The position numbers and the translations under genes were made by a program. The notes beneath the pieces were generated by a model. The model had not been told where the DNA came from, ran no database searches, and saw nothing but the letters and a program-made list of their open reading frames with translations. Below, one piece after another: positions 23,867 to 32,441 of a stretch of DNA of 38,183 bases. Source of the DNA: Lachnospiraceae bacterium (GTDB lineage Bacteria; Bacillota; Clostridia; Lachnospirales; Lachnospiraceae). Every line of letters starts with the position of its first letter. The first letter of the stretch is position 1. The stretch is from assembly GCA_015057425.1 (NCBI GenBank), contig SVEL01000021.1, forward strand, positions 1 to 38,183, given 5' to 3'.

Positions 23867-24991
23867 CTATCCAAGGAAATCTCTAATTTTCTTACTTCTT
23901 ACAGGATTACGAAGTTTTCTTAAAGCTTTCGCTTCTATCTGACGGATACGTTCTCTCGTTACATTGAAACGTTTTCCTACTTCTTCGAGAGTTCTCGGAT
24001 GACCATCTTCAAGACCAAATCTTAAGACAATAACCTGCTTCTCTCTTTCTTTCAAATCCTGAAGTAAAATGTCTATATGTTCTCTAAGCATTACTGCTTC
24101 AATATTCTGTTCCGGTGTAACAGTATTGTTATCTGCTACGAAATCGCCGAGATTTGAATCGTCCTCTTCACCGATAGGTGTCTCAAGTGATGCAGGCTCT
24201 CTTGCTATCTGCATAATTTCAAGAACTTTTTCCTCAGTCATACCAAGTGCATTTGCAAGCTCTGTTGTTGATGGTTCATAACCTAATTCAAGAGTAAGCT
24301 TTCTCTGCATCTTCGACATTCTGTTAATAGTTTCAACCATATGAACAGGCACTCTTATAGTTCTTGCCTGATCTGCAAGCGCTCTGGTTACAGACTGTCT
24401 TATCCACCAGGTTGCATATGTACTGAGCTTATATCCTTTTTCATAATCAAACTTCTCAACACCCTTAATAAGTCCAAGATTCCCTTCCTGTACTAAGTCA
24501 AGGAAACTCATTCCTCTACCTGTATATCTCTTTGCAATACTTACAACAAGACGTAAATTCGCTTCGATAAGTCTGTCCTTAGCTTTTTCATCACCTTCTG
24601 CCTTAAGCTTTGCAAGTCTTAATTCTTCTTCTGCCGTAAGAAGCGGAACCGTACCTATCTCCTTAAGGTACATACGTACAGGGTCTTCTGTACCTATGCC
24701 TTCAAGAAGGTCGATTGCTTCAAGGTCAATATTTTCTTCATCATCCATTGAAAATTCGTCATCATTAGGTTCAAGGAACAAATCATCATCATCTGACATA
24801 TTTTCATCTGTGATTGTAAGTACATCTATCTTATTATCTTCAAGGTACTGATATACTGCTTCCATCTGTTCTACAGACATTTCTATTCCTTTAAAAGCAG
24901 CATCAATGTCGCCTATTTCCAATACGCCTTTTTTACTCTTCCCAAGTTCTACTAACTTCTCCAAATGCTTCATTAATTCTTCCGGAGTCAT
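23867..24991 (-). CDS. rpoD: Primary RNA polymerase sigma factor (sigma-A)
   Basis: 374 aa from the ATG ending at 24991, spaced 5 bp from GAGG; an adjacent upstream GTG is too close to that site. Region 1.1 covers about 1-60, an acidic linker about 66-95, and region 1.2 begins [11 protein letters not shown]. Region 2 contains [20 protein letters not shown] and the -10-melting segment [16 protein letters not shown]. Region 4 has the -35-binding helix-turn-helix [20 protein letters not shown]. It directs RNA polymerase to housekeeping promoters like those found here. The usual neighbour dnaG is absent; the upstream gene is a lipid kinase, and rpoD has its own promoter. Confidence 0.97.
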   Translation of the reverse strand: MTPEELMKHLEKLVELGKSKKGVLEIGDIDAAFKGIEMSVEQMEAVYQYLEDNKIDVLTITDENMSDDDDLFLEPNDDEFSMDDEENIDLEAIDLLEGIGTEDPVRMYLKEIGTVPLLTAEEELRLAKLKAEGDEKAKDRLIEANLRLVVSIAKRYTGRGMSFLDLVQEGNLGLIKGVEKFDYEKGYKLSTYATWWIRQSVTRALADQARTIRVPVHMVETINRMSKMQRKLTLELGYEPSTTELANALGMTEEKVLEIMQIAREPASLETPIGEEDDSNLGDFVADNNTVTPEQNIEAVMLREHIDILLQDLKEREKQVIVLRFGLEDGHPRTLEEVGKRFNVTRERIRQIEAKALRKLRNPVRSKKIRDFLG

Positions 24992-25068
24992 CACTACCTC
25001 TTTCTGACATATGGCCTAAATTGCCTTTATCTTTAATGTATTAAAAATTCTCTCTCATTCGGTGCAAC

Positions 25069-25097
25069 ATTATACACAAAATTTCACGAAGTGTAAA
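25069..25097 (-). promoter_or_regulatory. Promoter of rpoD
   Basis: On the minus strand: TTTACA (25092-25097), 17-bp spacer, TATAAT (25069-25074), giving a leader of about 70 bases. Confidence 0.75.
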
Positions 25098-25151
25098 TAT
25101 GGAAATCAAAAAAATATTTTTTTTGTTAAAAAGTCTCAATAATTTACACTT

Positions 25152-26048
25152 TTAGACAGATTTTTTGTGTGCTTTAATTGTAATTGCAGACTCAATATTC
25201 TCAGCAATTATGTGTTTCATCTTGCCGCCGCATTCTCCGTCAAGAACCCACTCTATCTTCTTATCGGATTCAACTTCTAACTTTTTGGTCTTAAATCTGA
25301 TAACAAAATCAGATTTATTTTCACCATTGAGAAGATCAAATGCAATCGCCTGCAAATCAATAGGACTCTTAGGTGGTTTTACAAGTGTAACTTCGAACAA
25401 ACCGTCACAAAGAGAAATATCTCTGCCTGTAATTCCCTTGATACCGCCTACTGACGAAGAATTGGATATCATTCCGTACAAAAAATCACCTTCAATTTCA
25501 CATCCGTCAAACTTACACCTTATATTATAAACCTGCAAAGACAGTATTCTTGTCATTGCTTCAAGTAAATATGCCTGATGACCAAGTATATTTTTCATCT
25601 CCTGTGGTGTCTGGTAAGAAACATCTGCAAATGCGCCAAAACAACATACATAAACAAAGTTCTTATCATTAAAACGACCTATATCAACTGCAGTTTCCTC
25701 ACCCTTTACTGCAATCTGCGCGGCCTTCAGCATATCTTTCGGCATCTTAAGAGTACTTGCAAAATCATTGGTTGAGCCTGCAGGAATATATCCTAAAGGA
25801 ACCTTCTTTTCCAGCTGCATAATTCCGGTGATTGTTTCATTAAGAGTTCCGTCACCTCCGCAACACACGATAAGGTCAAAATCCCCACCTCGCTCAACAA
25901 CCTGTCTGGTTGCATCCGCTCTCTTCTGGGTCTGGTACGCATCAACATAATATCCCGCTTTAATAAATGTATCTATGATATCTGCCAAATACTTTCTCAC
26001 TTCAGTTTTTCCTGATCTGGCATTGTATATAAATAATAATTTCTTCAT
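25152..26048 (-). CDS. Diacylglycerol kinase-family lipid kinase (YegS/BmrU type)
   Basis: 298 aa of the DAGK catalytic family, which phosphorylates diacylglycerol or related lipids with ATP at the membrane surface. FIYNARSGK (6-14) and GGDGTLNE (64-71) form the nucleotide site, PAGSTNDFA follows at 89-97, and the C-terminal half is the lipid-binding beta-sandwich ending in WVLDGE. Length is normal for the family. AAAGG precedes the ATG. It is separated from rpoD by 160 bp that contains the rpoD promoter and an A/T-run inverted repeat. Recycling of diacylglycerol is the likely role; the exact lipid is not known. Confidence 0.9.
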   Translation of the reverse strand: MKKLLFIYNARSGKTEVRKYLADIIDTFIKAGYYVDAYQTQKRADATRQVVERGGDFDLIVCCGGDGTLNETITGIMQLEKKVPLGYIPAGSTNDFASTLKMPKDMLKAAQIAVKGEETAVDIGRFNDKNFVYVCCFGAFADVSYQTPQEMKNILGHQAYLLEAMTRILSLQVYNIRCKFDGCEIEGDFLYGMISNSSSVGGIKGITGRDISLCDGLFEVTLVKPPKSPIDLQAIAFDLLNGENKSDFVIRFKTKKLEVESDKKIEWVLDGECGGKMKHIIAENIESAITIKAHKKSV

Positions 26049-26183
26049 AAAATCACGCGCCTTTCATAAATCTGACTCAAAAGATTATAACATAATTTTT
26101 TTCAATAGTGAATACCGGACTTTATTTTTTCACAAATCTCTGCTATTATATAAGTTAGTTTTACTAATCGTTTTGGAGGACAT

Positions 26184-26987
26184 ATGAAGGATAAAGTTTT
26201 TAATTATGTACGTAACAATATATATTTGAGAAAAGCTAATTTCTCTATGCTTGTGCTTTCCGCATATTACCTGTTTCTTACAGCTTATTCACTGTATTAT
26301 CAGTTTATGGGGTTTTATTTCGTTCCAAATAACCGTGAAAGAATGCTTTTGCTTTTTATGGCCGGTATACTTTTAATGTCATTTTTGGTTATTTCACCTG
26401 ATAAAGAAACACACACAATTTCTTTATTTACCATAATATGTTCGGCGGTTCTTACATTTTCCACCGGAATTTTTGTTGCACGTGTTGTTCATATAAACCT
26501 TAAATACAGCACACTTTATACTTTGCTTGTTTGCGTCCTTGCAGTGTCGGTGTCTGTTGCATCTGCATTTGGTAATTTCAGATCATATGACTCAACAAAC
26601 TTCTTTAAAACAAAAATAGGAAAAATAATTGCATTTCTTCCACAGACATTAAATGTCCTTCTGGTAATAGTTGCAATAATATTTTTCCTTTTCTGCGGAT
26701 TATTTAATAAACGTTATTCTACACCACAGTCTTTCTCAACATCTTACTCTCCGGAGAAGACCTATTACATCTATACGGAGGAAGAAGAAATCGGTGAAGA
26801 AAAACAAGCCTATATCCGTGTATATAAGCACCACAAGGATATTAAGAAAATCTATGGCACATTCAAGTATTACGGAAAACTTGTTATGGAAGTCCCTATT
26901 GAAAACAGAAACAATATGGGTTACAAATGGCTTTCCGAAGATACATTTGAAGCCCAGGGAATAAAGTACGAAATCCCTAAAAATTAG
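26184..26987 (+). CDS. Membrane protein of unknown function
   Basis: 267 aa. About five membrane helices (near 19-45, 55-71, 78-100, 105-127 and 148-175) are followed by a soluble domain of about 80 residues starting [15 protein letters not shown]. The soluble part resembles the small beta-rich domains of the DUF5412 kind, but I am not sure of that match. GGAGGACAT precedes the ATG. It diverges from the lipid kinase gene. Its TAG stop overlaps the TAA stop of convergent deoC (shared bases 26985-26986) with no terminator between them. No function can be assigned. Confidence 0.7.
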   Translation: MKDKVFNYVRNNIYLRKANFSMLVLSAYYLFLTAYSLYYQFMGFYFVPNNRERMLLLFMAGILLMSFLVISPDKETHTISLFTIICSAVLTFSTGIFVARVVHINLKYSTLYTLLVCVLAVSVSVASAFGNFRSYDSTNFFKTKIGKIIAFLPQTLNVLLVIVAIIFFLFCGLFNKRYSTPQSFSTSYSPEKTYYIYTEEEEIGEEKQAYIRVYKHHKDIKKIYGTFKYYGKLVMEVPIENRNNMGYKWLSEDTFEAQGIKYEIPKN

Positions 26988-27634
26988 TTATTATTTACGA
27001 TGTCAACAGTTGCACTGGTTCCAAGTCGGTCAGCACCGGCTTCTGCCATTGCAGCTGCTTTTTTATTGTCGCGGATTCCGCCTGATGCTTTTACCAAGGC
27101 CTTTCCCGCAACAGTTTCTTTCATAAGTTTTACATCACTTTCAACAGCTCCGCCTGTTCCAAATCCTGTTGATGTCTTTACAAAGTCTGCCCCCGCCTCT
27201 ACTGCAAGCTCGCAAGCCTTGACTTTTTCTTCATCATTCAAAAAACATGTTTCAATAATAACCTTTAATATATTATCACCACAAGCTTTTTTCACTGCAC
27301 TTATATCGTCTCTTACATAATCATAATTACCATCCTTAAGGGCGCCGATATTGATTACCATATCGATTTCATCTGCACCATCTTTTACCGCTTCTTCAGT
27401 TTCAAAAACTTTTACTTTTGTAGAAACAGCTCCTAATGGAAATCCTATTACGGTACATGTCTTTACATCTGAACCTTTTAATCTTTCAGCAACATATTTT
27501 GTTCTGTACTGATTAACGCACACAGACGCAAATCCATATTTCAATGCTTCATCACATATCTTTTTAACTGCATTAATGTCTGCATCCGGTTTAAGTATTG
27601 TATGATCAAACATATTATTCTTTAACTCTGACAT
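26984..27634 (-). CDS. deoC: Deoxyribose-phosphate aldolase
   Basis: 216-aa class I aldolase that splits 2-deoxyribose 5-phosphate into glyceraldehyde 3-phosphate and acetaldehyde in deoxynucleoside breakdown. EIDMVINIG holds Asp91, [12 protein letters not shown] the Schiff-base Lys153, and LVKASGGIR the second Lys182. AGAGGA precedes the ATG. It follows a small membrane protein gene by 12 bp, probably in one transcript. No other deo genes are next to it. Confidence 0.95.
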   Translation of the reverse strand: MSELKNNMFDHTILKPDADINAVKKICDEALKYGFASVCVNQYRTKYVAERLKGSDVKTCTVIGFPLGAVSTKVKVFETEEAVKDGADEIDMVINIGALKDGNYDYVRDDISAVKKACGDNILKVIIETCFLNDEEKVKACELAVEAGADFVKTSTGFGTGGAVESDVKLMKETVAGKALVKASGGIRDNKKAAAMAEAGADRLGTSATVDIVNNN

Positions 27635-27646
27635 ATTATCATTCCT

Positions 27647-27946
27647 CTATTCTTCTGTATTTTCTACTGCTTCTTCTGTTTCAGCAACTGTTTCAACTTC
27701 TTTAGTCTCTGTTTCTTTTGCAGTTTCTTCATCTGACATCTGCTCAATGAATTCTTTCTTACCTTTAGTTGCATAATCATGTAATCTCATTAATATGAAC
27801 ATAATTATCGGTACAATAATGGTACAATATAATGATGCCCAGAAAAGAGAAGCTCCAATGGCCGGCTCCAATAATGCCGACACAAGTGTAAGCAAATACA
27901 AGCTACCTAATATAATTATTCCTATCCACGCAATTACTCTCTTCAT
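27647..27946 (-). CDS. Small two-helix membrane protein with acidic tail
   Basis: 99 aa. Two membrane helices (about 4-27 and 30-53), a basic loop (KGKK near 61-64), then a Glu/Thr/Val-rich acidic C-terminal tail (about 69-99). I do not recognise a family. AAAGGATTTT precedes the ATG, with AGGAG a little further up. It is first in a transcript with deoC and has its own promoter. The tail probably lies in the cytoplasm, going by the positive charges after helix 2. Confidence 0.7.
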   Translation of the reverse strand: MKRVIAWIGIIILGSLYLLTLVSALLEPAIGASLFWASLYCTIIVPIIMFILMRLHDYATKGKKEFIEQMSDEETAKETETKEVETVAETEEAVENTEE

Positions 27947-28004
27947 AAAATCCTTTCTTCTCCTTATTCTCAGTATCTATAATTTATCTTTAATTTCCTT
28001 AAAC

Positions 28005-28032
28005 AGTATAACATAGTAAATAAAAAAAGCAA
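28005..28032 (-). promoter_or_regulatory. Promoter of the small membrane protein-deoC pair
   Basis: On the minus strand: TTGCTT (28027-28032), 16-bp spacer, TATACT (28005-28010). It is about 60 bp upstream of the first gene and back-to-back with the SEC-C gene promoter. Confidence 0.6.
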
Positions 28033-28042
28033 ACTCCAACTG

Positions 28043-28071
28043 TTGATAAAATGTAAAAAATAGGTTATAAT
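28043..28071 (+). promoter_or_regulatory. Promoter of the SEC-C/PilZ pair
   Basis: TTGATA (28043-28048), 17-bp spacer, TATAAT (28066-28071). The expected leader is about 68 bases, A+T-rich, with no obvious riboswitch. Confidence 0.75.
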
Positions 28072-28145
28072 TGATTTGTTATATATTTTTATGCTTATTT
28101 AATTATTTGATTTATTAAATATCAAAATCAGAACGGAGGACTATA

Positions 28146-28673
28146 ATGGCCAAGACAAAAGAAAAGGAATACACACTTTTAGAGACTTGGAGAAGCCTTG
28201 CATATGCTTCACATCAGACTCAGAGAGAAAGCGATATATTCTGGGGAAATTATTTTACAATTGAAAAAGGAATTTACGAAATCATACTTGCAGATCCAAA
28301 GAATCCTGTTAAAGGAACAGTAAAGGAACTTGCAGAAAAATTTGAAACAGAACTTCTTATTATGGTTGGTTTCCTTGATGGAATTAACGACAGTCTTAAG
28401 ACTCCAAATCCAATCGAAACAATGACAGAAGATACTGTTGTAAATCTTGATTATGATATCGAATTATTATACAAGAATATGGTTGAAGCAAAGGCTGAAT
28501 GGTTATATGAACTTGAAGCCTGGAACACACTTATTCCTGATGCAAACAGAAGAGCTGAACTTTACAAAGAACAGAAATCTTCACATACAATTGTAAAGGA
28601 TAAGAAAATCGGAAGAAATGAGCCTTGTCCATGCGGCTCAGGCAAAAAATATAAATTCTGTTGCGGAAGATAA
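28146..28673 (+). CDS. SEC-C zinc-motif protein
   Basis: 175 aa. The first 140 residues are a helical domain I do not recognise. The last 21 are a SEC-C zinc knuckle, [20 protein letters not shown], with Cys161, Cys163, Cys172 and Cys173, the module found at the end of SecA and in many stand-alone proteins. It probably binds zinc and may contact the ribosome or other proteins. GGAGG lies 7 bp before the ATG. It ends 20 bp before the PilZ gene, which is likely in the same transcript. Confidence 0.85.
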   Translation: MAKTKEKEYTLLETWRSLAYASHQTQRESDIFWGNYFTIEKGIYEIILADPKNPVKGTVKELAEKFETELLIMVGFLDGINDSLKTPNPIETMTEDTVVNLDYDIELLYKNMVEAKAEWLYELEAWNTLIPDANRRAELYKEQKSSHTIVKDKKIGRNEPCPCGSGKKYKFCCGR

Positions 28674-28693
28674 CAGTAGAAAGGAGCTGTACA

Positions 28694-29050
28694 ATGGAAG
28701 GGGAAAAGAGACGTCATAAAAGACTTCCTGTAGACTTAACACTTAATATTTCTAAGCTTTTCAAGCAGGATAACGAATTTATTACAGATATTAACGCTCC
28801 TATCAGAGTTGTTAATATTTCTAAGTACGGTATCGGTTTTGAAACAACTGCAGGACTACCAATCGGATATTATTTCAACGCTAAGATTTCTCTTGGAGAT
28901 TCTGAAAACAGTTTATATACTGTATTACAGATTATCAGAAAAGAAAATAAAGGCGATATGCAGTATTACGGTTGCGAATTCATCGGATTGGCACCTGTAT
29001 TAAACTTCATATTTGATGATTTTGAAAATAATCTCGAAAAAGCTGACTAA
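28694..29050 (+). CDS. PilZ-domain protein (candidate c-di-GMP receptor)
   Basis: 118 aa from the ATG at 28694, with AAGGAG 7 bp upstream. It is a single PilZ domain with the c-di-GMP-binding RxxxR motif (RRHKR, Arg6-Arg10) and NISKYG (41-46), matching D/NxSxxG. Both halves of the ligand site are present, so it may bind c-di-GMP. There is no output domain, so it probably acts on a partner protein. It follows the SEC-C gene and precedes a strong terminator. No cyclase or phosphodiesterase gene is in view. Confidence 0.82.
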   Translation: MEGEKRRHKRLPVDLTLNISKLFKQDNEFITDINAPIRVVNISKYGIGFETTAGLPIGYYFNAKISLGDSENSLYTVLQIIRKENKGDMQYYGCEFIGLAPVLNFIFDDFENNLEKAD

Positions 29051-29068
29051 TAGAATATTTAGTAATTT

Positions 29069-29102
29069 AAAGCCGTCGCATATAATCAATTGCGACGGCT
29101 TT
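29069..29102. terminator. Bidirectional terminator between PilZ and gatB genes
   Basis: AAAGCCGTCGCA (29069-29080), 10-nt loop, TGCGACGGCTTT (29091-29102), with T-tracts on both sides. It serves the plus-strand PilZ gene and the minus-strand gatCAB operon. Confidence 0.9.
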
Positions 29103-29118
29103 TTAATGTCCTACAGTT

Positions 29119-30564
29119 TTAACTCTTAAGTTTTTCCATCAGCAATTTATTGATTACTGCCGGATTAGCCTTTCCTTTTGTAGCTTTCATAACCTGTCCT
29201 ACCAAAAATCCAAATGCCCTGTCTTTACCATTGCGATAATCATCTACGCTTTTTCCATTTTCAGAAAGAACCGTATCTATTATCGATGCAAGTTCTTCTT
29301 TTTTGCTTTCCATCAGAAGATTATTTGTCTTTATGTACTCTTCAGGATCTGTATTTTCATAGAATACTTTTTCAAAAACTTCTTTGGCAACCGTGTTGTT
29401 TATGCTTCCGTTTTCGCACATTTTTATAATGGTCGATAATTTTTCCGGACTGACATTTATATCCTCCGGGTCAGTCTCTGACTCTTTTATAAGGCGCATA
29501 GTCTCTCCCAGCAGCCAATTACTTACTTTCTTTGGCAGTCCGCATAATTTCACGGTCTCTTCAAATATTCCTGTCATAGCAACGTTAAGTGTAAGAATCC
29601 CCGCATCATATTTCGGAATTTTATATTCATTTACATAACGCGCAATCTTCTCCTCACGAAACTCCGGTCTGTTTTCAGCCACTTTATTTATATATTCCTT
29701 AGACAAAATAAGCGGCATAAGGTCAGGGTCAGGAAAATACCTGTAATCCTTCGAATCTTCTTTTGAACGCATAGGATATGATTTTCCGTTTTCTTCATCC
29801 CATCGTCTCGTTTCCATAATTACATGACCGCCATTTTCAATTACTTCAATCTGTCTTGAAGCCTCATTTTCAATAGCATGTCTTATGGCTCTAAAAGAAT
29901 TGAGATTTTTCATTTCCGTTCTTGTACCGTATGGCATCTTTTCCCCATTACAAGACACCTCTCTGACAGAAATATTTACATCTGCCCTCATGGAACCTTC
30001 ATTTAGCTTACAATCCGATACTCCAAGATACTTAATGATAAGCCTGAGTTTCTCAAGATATGCTATTACTTCATCTGCTGACGACATATCCGGCTCAGAA
30101 ACTATCTCGATAAGGGGAACTCCTGCCCTGTTAAAATCAATAAGCGAGCATCCTGTTTTATCATCATGAATCAGCTTACCGGCATCCTCTTCCATATGGA
30201 TTTCATGTATGCCTATTCTCTTCATTCCGCAATCGGTTTCGACCTCTACGTAACCGTCATGGCAAATCGGCATATAAAGCTGTGATATCTGATAATTCTG
30301 CGGATTATCCGGATAAAAGTAATTTTTTCTGTCAAAACGGGAAAATTCCGATATCCTGCAATTCGTAGCAAGACCTACAGCCACTGCATGCTTTACTACT
30401 TTTTCATTTAAAACAGGCAGTGTTCCCGGCATCGCCATACACACAGGACAAGTCTGTGAATTTGGTTTAGCTCCGAACTTAGTACTGCAACCACAGAATA
30501 TCTTTGTGTTTGTATTTAATTCTACATGGACTTCAAGTCCTATAACCTTTTCATACTGTTTCAA
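29119..30564 (-). CDS. gatB: Asp/Glu-tRNA amidotransferase subunit B
   Basis: 481-aa kinase and tRNA-binding subunit that activates the misacylated Glu or Asp on tRNA before amidation. The N-terminal cradle has GLEVHVEL and zinc ligands Cys24, Cys26, Cys39 and Cys42. The C-terminal helical YqeY-like domain ends VNKLLMEKLKS-like (VINKLLMEK). It starts at a TTG, supported by AAAGGTGG nine bases upstream and by the lack of a nearby ATG. The start overlaps the end of gatA by 14 bp, so translation is coupled. It is the last gene of gatCAB. Confidence 0.96.
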   Translation of the reverse strand: MKQYEKVIGLEVHVELNTNTKIFCGCSTKFGAKPNSQTCPVCMAMPGTLPVLNEKVVKHAVAVGLATNCRISEFSRFDRKNYFYPDNPQNYQISQLYMPICHDGYVEVETDCGMKRIGIHEIHMEEDAGKLIHDDKTGCSLIDFNRAGVPLIEIVSEPDMSSADEVIAYLEKLRLIIKYLGVSDCKLNEGSMRADVNISVREVSCNGEKMPYGTRTEMKNLNSFRAIRHAIENEASRQIEVIENGGHVIMETRRWDEENGKSYPMRSKEDSKDYRYFPDPDLMPLILSKEYINKVAENRPEFREEKIARYVNEYKIPKYDAGILTLNVAMTGIFEETVKLCGLPKKVSNWLLGETMRLIKESETDPEDINVSPEKLSTIIKMCENGSINNTVAKEVFEKVFYENTDPEEYIKTNNLLMESKKEELASIIDTVLSENGKSVDDYRNGKDRAFGFLVGQVMKATKGKANPAVINKLLMEKLKS

Positions 30565-31975
30565 TTATATGTGCCACCTTTATAATATTTGTTTCTTTAA
30601 AGCAATCTGCCATAAACTGTACAGCCGAAGGAATTCCCTCTTCATATAATCCCGTCGGAACACTTATGGCCGGCATTCCTGTCAGATTTGCTGCTATTGT
30701 AAATATATCCTTTTTATATGTTTCTACAGGTAATTTTGCACCTTCACCTATGTTCCATGGTTTTACCGGTGAAACAGGTGTCATAATAACATCATAATTA
30801 TCAAATACATTTTTGTATTCTTCTGCTATAAGCGCTCTTACTTTCATAGCTCTAAGATAATAATCTTCATAATAACCGCTGCTTAAAGCAAATGTTCCAA
30901 GCATAATTCTTCTCTTAACTTCCGTGCCGAAACCTACAGTTCTGGTATTTTTATACATCTTATGAAGATCTTCATAATTATTGTTACGGTATCCGTACTT
31001 TACTCCGTCAAACCTTGAAAGATTTGAACTTGCCTCTGCAGATGCGATTGTATAATACGCAGGAACTACGTAATCATCAAGGGTCATCTCAATTTCTTCC
31101 ACAATTGCCCCCGCATTTTTTAACTTATATACAGTTTCTTCCATATTTTTACAAATATCATTATCAACCACAGCCCCGGATGATATTGGAACTGCTATTT
31201 TCATACCTTTTATGCTCTGGCCTGTCATATCAGAAAAACCATATTCTCTCTTTACGGAAGTAGAATCCTTTCTGTCATAACCGGATATTACATCTAACGT
31301 CAATGCACAATCTTCAACTGTTTTGGCTACAGGTCCAACCTGTTCAAGTGAAGAGCCATATGATACGAGACCATATCTTGAAACAGTTCCGTATGTAGGC
31401 TTAATTCCAACAACACCGCAAAATGCTGCCGGTTGTCTGACAGAACCACCGGTATCACTTCCGAGTGCAAGCATACTTTCACATGATGCAACAGCTGCAC
31501 ATGAACCACCGGATGAACCGCCCGGAACGAGGTCAGTATTTCTTGGATTTCTGCACACACCATATGCTGATGTTTCTGTGGAATTGCCCATAGCAAATTC
31601 ATCCATATTGGTTTTTCCGATTATAATTGCTCCTGCCTTTCTAATTCTTCTTACAACCTCGGCATCGTATGATGGCACAAAGCTTTCCAACATTTTTGAG
31701 CCACATGTTGTTCTAAGTCCCTCTGTACAAATATTGTCCTTTACAGCAATGGGTATTCCTGCAAGAGCGCCTGCATCTTCACCTCTGCCAATCATCTCAT
31801 CTGTTTTTTTTGCTTCAGTTAACGCATTTTCCATATCTAAGGAAATAAAACTGTTTAGTATGTCTTCTTTCTTTTCTATTTGACTGATATGGGCTTTTAC
31901 AAGTTCTGTGGCAGAAATCTCTTTATTTTTTATCATTTCTACAGCTTTCTTTGCTGTCAAATCCATTAATTCCAT
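30551..31975 (-). CDS. gatA: Asp/Glu-tRNA amidotransferase subunit A
   Basis: 474-aa amidase that frees ammonia from glutamine for GatB. The Ser-cis-Ser-Lys triad is Lys79 (IAVKDN), Ser154 (PGGSSGGS) and Ser178 (DTGGSVR), at the same numbers I recall for the S. aureus enzyme. The protein ends AHIIETV, slightly shorter than some relatives, without loss of any catalytic part. GGGAG precedes the ATG. It lies 15 bp after gatC and overlaps gatB. Confidence 0.96.
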   Translation of the reverse strand: MELMDLTAKKAVEMIKNKEISATELVKAHISQIEKKEDILNSFISLDMENALTEAKKTDEMIGRGEDAGALAGIPIAVKDNICTEGLRTTCGSKMLESFVPSYDAEVVRRIRKAGAIIIGKTNMDEFAMGNSTETSAYGVCRNPRNTDLVPGGSSGGSCAAVASCESMLALGSDTGGSVRQPAAFCGVVGIKPTYGTVSRYGLVSYGSSLEQVGPVAKTVEDCALTLDVISGYDRKDSTSVKREYGFSDMTGQSIKGMKIAVPISSGAVVDNDICKNMEETVYKLKNAGAIVEEIEMTLDDYVVPAYYTIASAEASSNLSRFDGVKYGYRNNNYEDLHKMYKNTRTVGFGTEVKRRIMLGTFALSSGYYEDYYLRAMKVRALIAEEYKNVFDNYDVIMTPVSPVKPWNIGEGAKLPVETYKKDIFTIAANLTGMPAISVPTGLYEEGIPSAVQFMADCFKETNIIKVAHIIETV

Positions 31976-31990
31976 ACTATTCTCCCACTG

Positions 31991-32284
31991 CTAAATACTT
32001 TTTGGAACTTTAAAATATCCATTTTCCGTTTCAGGTGCATTAGATAACATTTCGTTATGTTTATCTTCGCATACCACTTTATCTTCACGTAAAACATTAA
32101 ATACATCATAAATGTGTGACATCGGTTTCACATTTTCCGTATCAAGCTCTGCAAGCTTATTTACAAATCCCAATATTTCTTCCATATCTTTCTTCATGGC
32201 TTCCATTTCATTCTCAGGATTAATTTTAGCTAAAATCCCGATATTTTCTATTACTTCATCAGTTATAATCACATTCTGTTCCAT
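31991..32284 (-). CDS. gatC: Asp/Glu-tRNA amidotransferase subunit C
   Basis: 97-aa linker subunit that wraps between GatA and GatB. It has the family pattern: an N-terminal helix (ITDEVIENIGILAKI), a second helix EEILGFVNKLAELDTENVKP, then the extended tail VLREDKV and FKVPKSI. GGAG precedes the ATG. It is first in the operon, behind a TTGACA promoter. Confidence 0.94.
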   Translation of the reverse strand: MEQNVIITDEVIENIGILAKINPENEMEAMKKDMEEILGFVNKLAELDTENVKPMSHIYDVFNVLREDKVVCEDKHNEMLSNAPETENGYFKVPKSI

Positions 32285-32342
32285 TTGTTACTCCATATTC
32301 TAAAACATATTTTAATATTTTGACACTAAAACCATTAAAAAC

Positions 32343-32371
32343 ACAATACAATTTTATATTTTTATTGTCAA
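32343..32371 (-). promoter_or_regulatory. Promoter of gatCAB
   Basis: On the minus strand: TTGACA (32366-32371), 17-bp spacer, TATTGT (32343-32348). Its -35 overlaps the -35 of the divergent promoter for the large-protein operon. Confidence 0.7.
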
Positions 32372-32393
32372 GTAATAAATTTAATAGTAAAAT
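32365..32393 (+). promoter_or_regulatory. Promoter of the large-protein/CoA-kinase operon
   Basis: TTGTCA (32365-32370), 17-bp spacer, TAAAAT (32388-32393), giving a leader of about 42 bases to the ATG at 32442. It shares five base positions of its -35 with the gatCAB promoter on the other strand. Confidence 0.65.
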
Positions 32394-32441
32394 AATGGTA
32401 TGGTTTTTCGTGATTTTTATATAAAAAAGGAGCTGAAATAT

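Noticed and set aside
31323..31883. 186-codon open frame opposite gatA
   Set aside because: It lies wholly antisense to a conserved gatA with intact catalytic residues, has low-complexity composition and no ribosome binding site that would support it.
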